DNA of 40,473 nucleotides from Cypionkella sp. (lineage in GTDB: Bacteria; Pseudomonadota; Alphaproteobacteria; Rhodobacterales; Rhodobacteraceae). Below are positions 25,816 through 33,222 of the stretch, one piece after another; the stretch's first letter is position 1; the number at the start of each line of letters is the position of its first letter. The notes beneath the pieces were generated by a model. It made no database searches. It worked only from the letters and a program-made list of their open reading frames with translations, and was not told the DNA's origin. Location: positions 1 to 40,473 of the forward strand of contig JALOSF010000014.1 of the NCBI GenBank assembly GCA_025458525.1. The letters are read 5' to 3'. The position numbers were made by a program, and so were the translations under genes.

Positions 25816-26307
25816 TCAGCGCGCTTTTGGCCGCTTTGGCCTATCTTTGCCATCGCCGGAAAACAAGACAAGCCCCGCCGCACCCGCAAAAATCGCGATA
25901 TCGGCCACGTTGAACGCATAGGGGTTTTCAAACCCGCAACAGGACATATTCAAGAAATCGGCCACCGCGCCATAAAGAATGCGGTCGATCACATTGCCCA
26001 GCGCGCCGCCCACCAGCAGGCCCGCCGAAATCTGCGTCCAGCGCCCCGGCTCCTCGCGCCGCACCCAAAGCCAAACCCAGGCCGAAATCGCCAGCGAGAT
26101 CACGATCAACGCCCAGCGCACCGCCTCGGCATCATTGGCCAGCAGGCCGAAGTTGATCCCCCGGTTCCATGCCATGCGAAACACCAGAAACGGCGGCGCA
26201 ACCTCGATCACGCCACGTTCGATCAGGTTCATGGCATGAACCACAGCGTATTTTGTCAGCTGATCCAGCCCGAAAATGACCGCAGCAGTCACAGTGGCGA
26301 TACGCAT
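25816..26307 (-). CDS. lspA: Lipoprotein signal peptidase
   Basis: Inner-membrane aspartyl peptidase that removes signal peptides from diacylglyceryl-prolipoproteins. The 163-residue protein has four hydrophobic helices, the FGLDQLTKYAVV opening helix, WNRGINFGLL, and the two catalytic blocks GALGNVIDRILYGAVADFLN and FNVADIAIFAGA, with the conserved Asp residues in NVIDR and NVADI. Start ATG 26307, where the family start MRIATVTAAV follows; the ATG 60 bases upstream lies inside purH. It is 7 bases after the purH stop and 65 bases before the lipoprotein gene. Confidence 0.95.
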   Translation of the reverse strand: MRIATVTAAVIFGLDQLTKYAVVHAMNLIERGVIEVAPPFLVFRMAWNRGINFGLLANDAEAVRWALIVISLAISAWVWLWVRREEPGRWTQISAGLLVGGALGNVIDRILYGAVADFLNMSCCGFENPYAFNVADIAIFAGAAGLVLFSGDGKDRPKRPKAR

Positions 26308-26314
26308 CGTGCCC

Positions 26315-27904
26315 TCAGTGCCGGAAATGGCGCATGCCGGTAAAGACCATCGCAAGGCCCGCCTCATCCGCGGCGGCGATCACCTGCGCGTCGTTCATGC
26401 TGCCGCCGGGCTGAATCACCGCTGTCGCCCCGGCCTCGGCCGCGGTCAGCAGACCATCGGGAAACGGGAAAAAGGCGTCCGATGCCACCACCGACCCTTG
26501 GGTCAGCGGCTGCGCAAGGCCCAGCGCCTCGGCCATGTCCTGCGATTTGCGGGCCGCGATGCGGGTGCTGTCCACCCGGCTCATCTGGCCCGCGCCGACG
26601 CCCACCGTGGCCCCATCCTTGACATAGACGATGGCGTTCGACTTCACATGCTTGGCGACTTTCCAGGCAAAGAGCAGATCGGCCAGTTCCGCCTCGGTCG
26701 GCGCCCGTTTGGTGACAACCTTCAGATCGGCAGCCGAAATCCAGCCGTTGTCGCGGTCTTGCACCAAAAGCCCGCCAGACACCTGCTTGAACGCAAGCCC
26801 GGCTGCGCGCGGGTCGGGCAGGCCGGCGGTGGTCAGAAGCCGCAGGTTTTTCTTGGTGGCAAAAATTGCCTTCGCCTCGTCGCTCGCGCCCGGCGCGATG
26901 ACGACTTCGGTAAAGATCTTGATGATTTCTTCGGCCGTTTCCCCATCCAGCGGCATGTTCAGCGCGACGATCCCGCCAAAGGCGCTGGTCTGGTCGCAGT
27001 GATAGGCGCGCAGATAAGCGTCCTTCAGGCTGGACGCCCGGCCCACGCCGCAGGGATTGGCATGCTTGATGATCGCACAGGCCGGCCCATCCGCGGGCGC
27101 GAATTCCGCGACCAGTTCAAAGGCCGCGTCGGTGTCGTTGATGTTGTTATAGGACAGTTCCTTGCCCTGCCACTGGCGCGCGGTCGCCACACCTTCGCGC
27201 TTTGACCCATCGGTGTAGAACGCCGCCGACTGGTGCGGGTTTTCGCCATAGCGCAGCGTCTGCGCCAGCTTGCCGGCAAAGGACCGATTGCGCGGGGCCT
27301 TTTCCTTGATCTCGCCCGCAAGCCAGGTGCTGACCGCCGTGTCATAGGCCGCCGTCTTGGCATAGGCCGACAGTGCCAGCTTTTGCCGGAACGCAAGGCT
27401 GGTCGCGCCATCCTGTGCGCGCAGCTGGTCCAGCAGCGGCGCGTAATCTGCGGGGTCCGTCACCACCGCCACAAACTTGTGGTTCTTGGCCGCCGCCCGG
27501 ATCATCGCCGGGCCGCCAATGTCGATATTCTCGATGCAGGTCGCGTGATCCGCGCCCTTGGCCACGGTTTCCTCGAACGGATACAGGTTCACGATCAGCA
27601 GATCGATCGGTTCGATCCCATGCGCCGCCATCGCGACCAGATGTTCGTCATCATCGCGCAAGGCCAGCAAGCCGCCATGCACCAAAGGGTGCAGCGTTTT
27701 CACCCGGCCATCCATCATTTCGGGGAACCCCGTCACATCCGACACGTCGCGCACCGGCAGCCCCGCCGTGCGCAACATTCCCGATGTTCCGCCGGTCGAG
27801 ATAAGCTCGACCCCCATCCCGTGCAGCGCGCGCGCGAGGTCCAGCAGGCCGGATTTGTCGGAAACGGAAATCAGCGCGCGGCCGATGGGGACGAGGTTGG
27901 TCAT
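26315..27904 (-). CDS. purH: Bifunctional AICAR formyltransferase/IMP cyclohydrolase
   Basis: Catalyses the last two steps of de novo IMP synthesis. The 529-residue protein has the N-terminal MGS-like IMP cyclohydrolase domain ([80 protein letters not shown]) and the C-terminal AICAR transformylase domain ([28 protein letters not shown], the catalytic [11 protein letters not shown] near 272, [20 protein letters not shown]). It lies 14 bases after the heparinase-family gene in one minus-strand run. No purine riboswitch or PurR-like site was seen. Confidence 0.97.
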   Translation of the reverse strand: MTNLVPIGRALISVSDKSGLLDLARALHGMGVELISTGGTSGMLRTAGLPVRDVSDVTGFPEMMDGRVKTLHPLVHGGLLALRDDDEHLVAMAAHGIEPIDLLIVNLYPFEETVAKGADHATCIENIDIGGPAMIRAAAKNHKFVAVVTDPADYAPLLDQLRAQDGATSLAFRQKLALSAYAKTAAYDTAVSTWLAGEIKEKAPRNRSFAGKLAQTLRYGENPHQSAAFYTDGSKREGVATARQWQGKELSYNNINDTDAAFELVAEFAPADGPACAIIKHANPCGVGRASSLKDAYLRAYHCDQTSAFGGIVALNMPLDGETAEEIIKIFTEVVIAPGASDEAKAIFATKKNLRLLTTAGLPDPRAAGLAFKQVSGGLLVQDRDNGWISAADLKVVTKRAPTEAELADLLFAWKVAKHVKSNAIVYVKDGATVGVGAGQMSRVDSTRIAARKSQDMAEALGLAQPLTQGSVVASDAFFPFPDGLLTAAEAGATAVIQPGGSMNDAQVIAAADEAGLAMVFTGMRHFRH

Positions 27905-27918
27905 GGGCAGCCCTTACG

Positions 27919-29667
27919 TCAGAGGGGGACCGGAGTGTCCTCGCGGTCCAGATCGCGGATGGCAAGCGGAGTATCCTGTGCCTTCGCCAAGGTCCAGCCG
28001 ATACGGGTTTCAATCTCGGCGGCAAAGCCGGAAAGCACGATCTGTTTTGTCGCACGCGGCTTTATCCGGCCCTTTTCCAGATAGACCGATGGCTCAAGCG
28101 CCAGTTTGCAATGGCTGGAATGGCGAAACACCCAGATTTCGCCCGATTTCAGGGCAATCGACACCGCATTGCCGCCCATATCCAGCGTGGAATCGCTGTC
28201 GGGATGCAGGTGAAAGCGGATGGAAAAGGCAACGCCCTGCAACCCGGTCGCGGTCAGCACCCGTTCAAACCGCGCCTTGCCCTGCGGGTTGAGCGATATC
28301 AGCGTATCCATCCCGGCCAGCTGACGGCCATCGGCAGACAACGCCAGATCGCGCGCATGGGTCAACCCATGGGTTACGGCCCAACCGTCATGGGCGGCAT
28401 GCACCGCGACGCCCTGTTCATTGCCCTGTTGGCGCAGGGTCAGGACGGCCGCCCGCTCCTCCAGCACATCGCCCGATCCGGACCCAAAGCGCGAGGACGA
28501 CACGCCGTCGATCCCCAGCGTCGAATGGGAGGGCGTCGCGCGCCCGGCCCGCCGCCATTCGGTGCCAAAGGGCGCGCCGGACCCGCAGTTGACGATCATC
28601 GGCCTGCGTCCGGATGTCACTTCCATCGCAAGGGTAGAGGCATGGGCCGACCCGCCCGCACGCCCGCCGGGGGGGGCTGCCGCGTCCATCACCACGGTCG
28701 TGCGCCCAGCCGATAGGCGCACAAAGCCCATCGCCGGGGGACGATCCTGCCCGGCCACCGGGCGCGGCTTTACCCCGGCACTGGCCAGCGCCTGATCCAG
28801 CCGCCCTTCGGCCCCCTTGCCACCGCCATGAAACCGCGCCAACCCGCCATCGGCATGACGCAAGGCGCGCAGCGTGGGGGCAATGCGCTCAATCGCGGCC
28901 AGATGATCCTGCGGCACCGGATGCCCCGCCTCTGTCAGCGCAAGGGCGGCCCAGTTCAACAGCGTGAACACCTCCAGCAATTCCTCGGGGTTGCGGGTCG
29001 TGATGCCGCCCCCTGCGTCGATCTCGCGCTGTGCCTCGGTTGCAAGGGCTGCGACGGCGGGGCCGACCAACGGCTCCATCCCGATCAGGGACAACCCGGC
29101 ATAGACCAGCCCGGTCAACGCCTCGAACCGCGGCAGGCCCGGCGCGGCCTTGGCCCAATGGCGCGACAGGTAGCGGGTCTGCACCGTCAGCGCGCGATAA
29201 AAGGCATCGCTTTGTGCGCGCTCGGCCCCGTTGAGCAGAAACACCGCATGGTGGATCCAGCGGATCACCCGGCGCCCGGTCAGGTCCGGGGTCCAGCCCG
29301 GCCCGCGCCCCGCGCCATAGCGGGCGATCCAATCCTGCGTCCAGCCTTGGGCCCGAGCCCGCGCCTGCGCATCGCCCAGCGCCGCAAGATCACCCAGCCA
29401 GGCAAAGCCCTGAACCTCGGCGGCGAAATCGGCATCGGGCGGATCGATATCCCACAGGCCCGTGCCCGGCGCCTCGACCAGATGGCCCGCGAACAGGTAA
29501 TTGCCGGCCACCAATTGCCGCCCGCGCGCAAACAGGCCAATGGACCGCGGTTCGGGCGCGGAGGTGAAGCCCTGCGCGACCGGCCCGCGCGCGGCGCGCC
29601 AGACGGCCAGACGCGCGCGCCAGCCGCCCGCGCCAAATCCGCCCTGTGATGCGCCGAAAATCGCCAT
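27919..29667 (-). CDS. Heparinase II/III family protein
   Basis: A 582-residue protein of the heparinase II/III-like polysaccharide lyase family. N-terminal alpha/alpha toroid (residues about 70-290; GRRVIRWIHHAVFLLNGAERAQSDAFYRALTVQTRYLSRHW), then a beta-sandwich (about 320-582) with the family hallmark MIVNCGSG...WRRAGRATPSHSTLGIDGVSSSRFG and SIRFHLHPDSDSTLDMGGNAVSIAL. No signal peptide, so cytoplasmic or exported by an unknown route; substrate unknown. In Rhodobacterales it is regularly upstream of purH, so its job may be internal glycan turnover rather than heparin breakdown. The start codon at 29667 gives the short conserved opening MAIFGASQGGFG. Confidence 0.88.
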   Translation of the reverse strand: MAIFGASQGGFGAGGWRARLAVWRAARGPVAQGFTSAPEPRSIGLFARGRQLVAGNYLFAGHLVEAPGTGLWDIDPPDADFAAEVQGFAWLGDLAALGDAQARARAQGWTQDWIARYGAGRGPGWTPDLTGRRVIRWIHHAVFLLNGAERAQSDAFYRALTVQTRYLSRHWAKAAPGLPRFEALTGLVYAGLSLIGMEPLVGPAVAALATEAQREIDAGGGITTRNPEELLEVFTLLNWAALALTEAGHPVPQDHLAAIERIAPTLRALRHADGGLARFHGGGKGAEGRLDQALASAGVKPRPVAGQDRPPAMGFVRLSAGRTTVVMDAAAPPGGRAGGSAHASTLAMEVTSGRRPMIVNCGSGAPFGTEWRRAGRATPSHSTLGIDGVSSSRFGSGSGDVLEERAAVLTLRQQGNEQGVAVHAAHDGWAVTHGLTHARDLALSADGRQLAGMDTLISLNPQGKARFERVLTATGLQGVAFSIRFHLHPDSDSTLDMGGNAVSIALKSGEIWVFRHSSHCKLALEPSVYLEKGRIKPRATKQIVLSGFAAEIETRIGWTLAKAQDTPLAIRDLDREDTPVPL

Positions 29668-29729
29668 GAGGATGCGCCCGCCCTGCCCGCCCGGATTCCC
29701 GGTGCTTGTCAGCGCCGATCATAGACGAA

Positions 29730-29754
29730 GGGCGGGGCTTCTGTCACCCCGCCC
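29730..29754 (-). terminator. Hairpin terminator after the Lys9-type gene
   Basis: 8-bp stem GGGCGGGG / CCCCGCCC with a 9-base loop, just after the Lys9-type stop and before the heparinase gene on the same strand. Short TTCGTC tail only. Confidence 0.6.
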
Positions 29755-29760
29755 CAAGCA

Positions 29761-30912
29761 TCAGGCCAGATGATCCACCCGGTCAAGGTATTGCACCAGC
29801 CCCTGCACCTGATCCATCCAGCGGGTGATCAGTCTGGGATCATGCGGGGCGGCATGCACCCCGGCGGGGATTTCGCGGTTGGCAACCGCCTCCACGCCCA
29901 GCGACACAGGGACCGACACAAGCCGCCCCATGGCGGTGCCCCGCGCGTCCCCGGCCGCATCCATCGCCCAGGTTTCATGAAACACCGGCTTGCCCTCGCG
30001 CTCGGCCTTCAGCGACACGAACAGGACCACGCGGTCCGGCTCTCCGGGCGCATAGGAGTTTTCCTGCAACAGCGCATTGGCCCGAGCGGTCAGGGCGGCA
30101 TCGATCTCGGCGGGGCTGCGGCCCTCCAGACCTTCGATCTCGCGGAAGATCGGCGCCCAAGCCTCGGCCCAGCCGTTCAGCCGGATGGTGCCGCGCACGA
30201 AATCGCGCAGTTTCCACGCCGGATCAAAGCGATAATCGGCAATAAACGGATAGCTGTCGCGGTTCGGATAGACCTCGAAGCTCTCGGCCAAGGGCAAGGG
30301 CGCGTCATAGGCGGTGATCGCCTCCCACGGGCGATTGACGCGCAGTTCGCTGAAGTTGCGCAGCGACCGCGAGGGCGAGCGCAGCGCCTTGAGCACCCCG
30401 GCAGGCGCCCATGAAAACTTGTAGCGGAAGGCATTGGCGATCTTTGGCACGCCGCCACAATAGCTGGTGAAACTCAGCACATTCTCAGCGTGATAGGAGG
30501 GGCTCGCACGATAACGCGCCACCAGATCATGCGCCATCAGATGGTCGATCCCGGGGTCCAGCCCGATTTCGTTCAGGCTGACCAGCCCCTTGTCGCGGAA
30601 CGCGCCATCCAGCGCACGCATTTCGGGCGCGATATAGCTGGAGGAGACAAAATGCGCCCCTTTTTCAAGGCACAGGGTGGCGATGGCCACATGCTGATCG
30701 GCGGGCAGCATCGATATGGCGATATCGCCCGGTTCCAGCGCCGCGGCCAGCGCCTCGATCGCATAGGCGCGAATGTCGGTTGCACTCTCACCCACCGCTT
30801 CGCGCGCCTTGGCCACCGTGCGGTTCCACACCACCACCTTGTGGCCCGCGTTGATCAACCGCCGCAAACCGGGGCCCGAGGACAGGCCCGTGCCGCACCA
30901 ATGAATTGTCAT
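29761..30912 (-). CDS. Saccharopine dehydrogenase, Lys9/glutamate-forming type
   Basis: A 383-residue NAD(P)-dependent saccharopine reductase/dehydrogenase. The N-terminal Rossmann region HWCGTGLSSGPGLRRLINAGHKVVVWNRT replaces the textbook GxGxxG with GTGLSSGPG. The substrate domain carries LNEIGLDPGIDHLMAHDLV, the GIDH block of Lys9, and SYCGGVPKIANAFRYKFSWAPAGVL, very like yeast Lys9 YKFSW. Together with the Lys1-type gene 12 bases upstream it can split lysine plus 2-oxoglutarate via saccharopine to glutamate and aminoadipate semialdehyde. The direction is inferred as catabolic because dapB shows lysine is made by the diaminopimelate route. No aminoadipate semialdehyde dehydrogenase is in the window. 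Confidence 0.87.
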   Translation of the reverse strand: MTIHWCGTGLSSGPGLRRLINAGHKVVVWNRTVAKAREAVGESATDIRAYAIEALAAALEPGDIAISMLPADQHVAIATLCLEKGAHFVSSSYIAPEMRALDGAFRDKGLVSLNEIGLDPGIDHLMAHDLVARYRASPSYHAENVLSFTSYCGGVPKIANAFRYKFSWAPAGVLKALRSPSRSLRNFSELRVNRPWEAITAYDAPLPLAESFEVYPNRDSYPFIADYRFDPAWKLRDFVRGTIRLNGWAEAWAPIFREIEGLEGRSPAEIDAALTARANALLQENSYAPGEPDRVVLFVSLKAEREGKPVFHETWAMDAAGDARGTAMGRLVSVPVSLGVEAVANREIPAGVHAAPHDPRLITRWMDQVQGLVQYLDRVDHLA

Positions 30913-30924
30913 GTCTCTTTCCCC

Positions 30925-31974
30925 TCAGACCGTTGCGATGTGGCGGTCAAATTCCGCCCGCGCCCTGCCCCAGACGCCCGCCTCCAGCGCGGTCAGCGTC
31001 AGCAGGCTGGGCAAGAGTTGTGCTGCATAATCCTCGCTCGATTCCACCGGCAGCAAGGATGGCAGGTTGTCGATGGCCGTCACGTCCAGCACCGGGTCCG
31101 TCGCCACGCGCAGCGCCGGGCTGTCCCAGTCGGTTGCGCGGTCATACACCTTGATGGGCGAGAAATCCGACGTCGGATCGCAAGCGATGTCGCCGATCAC
31201 CGTCAGGGCGCGCGGGCCCGACTTGGCGCTTTCGGGCACGAAAACCGGGCAACCGGGCCGCGCCAGAATGCAGTTCAGGAAAATCTCGTGCTGCAAGACC
31301 TCGGGAAACGGCCCGCCATGCGCGGTTTCCGCCATATCCCATTTGGTCACGGCCACGCCCAGCGCGTCGCACAGATCGCTGGCCCCGGTGCCGACCCGGC
31401 CCAAGGCCCCGATGACAATCGCGCGCGGGCGCGGCAGGCTGCGCATCTCGGCGGCCAGATCGTCGAGCAGGGCCGTCTTGCCGGGGTATTTCGCAACCGG
31501 ACCAATGATATCGCCGCGCTGCTGCGCCGCCCAGGTTTTCAAGGCCACAGCCGCACCAGCATAGCCCGCCCAATAGCCAAAGGCGGCCACGCGGCGCCCG
31601 TCCTCGTTCACCAGATATTCCAGATCATAGAGCGTGCCGCCCCCGGCCTTGAACCGCTTGAGCAAGTCGCGCCCGGCGGGCTGGCCCTTGTAGGCATGGC
31701 CGAACATGATGTGGCGATGGTGCAGCGGCGTGCCGTCTTCGGGCAGCTCTTTCAGCCCGAAGATGATCGCATCCGCCGGGGCCTGCGGCCAGAGGTTTTC
31801 TTCGGCGATCTCGCAGCCTGCCTGCACATAGCCGTCCAGCGGAATGGCGCGCACCGACGATTTTTCGACCGTCACCCGCAGCCCGGCGCGGATCAAAGCG
31901 GCCGCGCCTTCGGGCGTCAGGCCCACACGTTCCTCGTTCGGGCGCTGTTCGGCCCGCACCCACAGATGCGTCAT
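30925..31974 (-). CDS. Saccharopine dehydrogenase, Lys1/lysine type
   Basis: A 349-residue NAD-dependent saccharopine dehydrogenase of the Lys1 (AlaDH/PNT-like) fold, linking lysine and 2-oxoglutarate with saccharopine. It begins MTHLWVRAEQRPNEERVGLTPEGAAALIRAG, the family opening, and has IIFGLKELPEDG and HRHIMFGHAYKGQ, which carry the Lys and His matching the yeast catalytic pair (Lys77, His96). The nucleotide fold is AIVIGALGRVGTGASDLCDALG near 203. Start ATG 31974 overlaps the WGR gene stop by one base (TGATG). Operon order is WGR, Lys1-type, Lys9-type. Confidence 0.88.
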   Translation of the reverse strand: MTHLWVRAEQRPNEERVGLTPEGAAALIRAGLRVTVEKSSVRAIPLDGYVQAGCEIAEENLWPQAPADAIIFGLKELPEDGTPLHHRHIMFGHAYKGQPAGRDLLKRFKAGGGTLYDLEYLVNEDGRRVAAFGYWAGYAGAAVALKTWAAQQRGDIIGPVAKYPGKTALLDDLAAEMRSLPRPRAIVIGALGRVGTGASDLCDALGVAVTKWDMAETAHGGPFPEVLQHEIFLNCILARPGCPVFVPESAKSGPRALTVIGDIACDPTSDFSPIKVYDRATDWDSPALRVATDPVLDVTAIDNLPSLLPVESSEDYAAQLLPSLLTLTALEAGVWGRARAEFDRHIATV

Positions 31975-32207
31975 CAGGCTTTTCCTTCTGTGATATAGCC
32001 GCGCCGGGTGGCCCGCTTGCGCCACCTTTCGGCGGCGATGCAGGCGTCGCGCAGATTTGAAAACCAGACCAGCAGATGTTGCCCCCGCCGCCCTTGCGGC
32101 CCCCATTCGCGCACAACCGAATATTCGCCAAACAGGTTATAGGCGACTTCGACACGGTAGAACCGAGGTCGGGACGGCGCCGCGCGGGTCAACAGAAAGG
32201 TGAGCAA
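31974..32207 (-). CDS. Small WGR-domain protein
   Basis: A 77-residue protein that is almost all WGR domain: RFYRVEVAYNLFGEYSVVREWGPQGRRGQHLLVWFSNLRDACIAAERWRKRATRRGY. WGR domains occur in PARPs and bacterial nucleic-acid proteins and are thought to bind DNA ends or RNA. Stand-alone copies are common in this order and uncharacterised. Start: TTG 32207 with GGAG 8 bases upstream; no ATG is available in frame. It is translationally coupled to the Lys1-type gene, an odd partner that may reflect only shared transcription. Confidence 0.78.
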   Translation of the reverse strand: MLTFLLTRAAPSRPRFYRVEVAYNLFGEYSVVREWGPQGRRGQHLLVWFSNLRDACIAAERWRKRATRRGYITEGKA

Positions 32208-32277
32208 AAATCAGGCTCCATCTGGTCTTTCGAGAGGAGAGTTATCAGATATGCAGGCGGGCAACAGAGGGAAAGCG

Positions 32278-33213
32278 ATGCGCAAAGGGATCCTTGCACT
32301 GGCAATAGCCGCCTTGGCCGGGGGGGCGTGGTGGTGGCAGCAAGGGCGGCTGGCAAAGCCGTTGACGCCCGACGATCTTGCCGCGCGGCTTTCGGTGCCC
32401 TTGCCTGCACCCGATGGCCCGCTGGCGGTTTATCACCTTGGCCACAGCCTTGTCGGGCGCGACATGCCGGCAATGCTTGCGCAGATGGCGGGGCATGAGC
32501 ACGCCAGCCAGCTTGGCTGGGGCAGCAGCCTGAAGGATCACTGGACGGGCAATGTGGCGGGGTTCGAGACGGAAAACGCCCACCCCAAGCATCGCCCCGC
32601 GACCGAGGCGCTGGACAGCGGCGATTACCCGGTGGTCGTGCTGACCGAGATGGTCGAGCTGCGGGACGCCATCTCCTATCACGACAGCGCGCGTCACCTT
32701 GCGCTTTGGGCCGCCGCCGCGCGCAAGGCCCGGCCTGATGTGCGGCTTTATCTTTATGAAACATGGCACCGGCTGGACGATGCCGAAGGCTGGCTGGAAC
32801 GGATCGACCGCGATGGCGCGCGCTATTGGCACGGCACCTTGCTGGCGGGCGCGATGGCGCAGGATGGTGTGGGCGAGATCTATGTCATCCCCGGTGGCCC
32901 GGTGATGGCCGCCGCGGTGCGCGCGATCGAGGCTGGGCAGGTGCCCGGCCTGACCCGGCGCGAGGATCTGTTCGCGCGGGATGCCGCGGGCCTGCCCGAT
33001 ACCATCCATTTCAACGATGTCGGCGCCTATCTGATGGCGCTGACGCATTACGCGGTGATCTATCAGAAAAGCCCCGAAGGTTTGCCACAACCGACCACCC
33101 GCGCCGATGGCAGCCCGGTCACACCGCTTGCGCCACCAACCGCGCTGGCCTTGCAGCGCATAGTCTGGGACACCGTGTCGGGCTATGCTTTGACCGGATT
33201 GTCGAAAGGTTAG
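32278..33213 (+). CDS. Membrane-anchored SGNH-like hydrolase
   Basis: A 311-residue protein with an N-terminal anchor (KGILALAIAALAGGAWWW, about 3-20) and a periplasmic SGNH-like domain. The block I motif is YHLGHSLVGRDMP with Ser57 as likely nucleophile; DTIHFNDVGAYL near 241-252 supplies the DxxH catalytic pair. LYLYETWHR and VRAIEAGQVPGL are shared with the next gene, showing a tandem duplication. The family remove or add acyl groups on glycans; the adjacent glycosyltransferase supports an exopolysaccharide or envelope role, but this is inference. ATG 32278 has AGAGGG 6 bases upstream; ATG 32251 also has a usable AGGAGA. Its TAG stop is in frame with the following gene. Confidence 0.8.
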   Translation: MRKGILALAIAALAGGAWWWQQGRLAKPLTPDDLAARLSVPLPAPDGPLAVYHLGHSLVGRDMPAMLAQMAGHEHASQLGWGSSLKDHWTGNVAGFETENAHPKHRPATEALDSGDYPVVVLTEMVELRDAISYHDSARHLALWAAAARKARPDVRLYLYETWHRLDDAEGWLERIDRDGARYWHGTLLAGAMAQDGVGEIYVIPGGPVMAAAVRAIEAGQVPGLTRREDLFARDAAGLPDTIHFNDVGAYLMALTHYAVIYQKSPEGLPQPTTRADGSPVTPLAPPTALALQRIVWDTVSGYALTGLSKG

Positions 33214-33222
33214 GGGGCGCGC

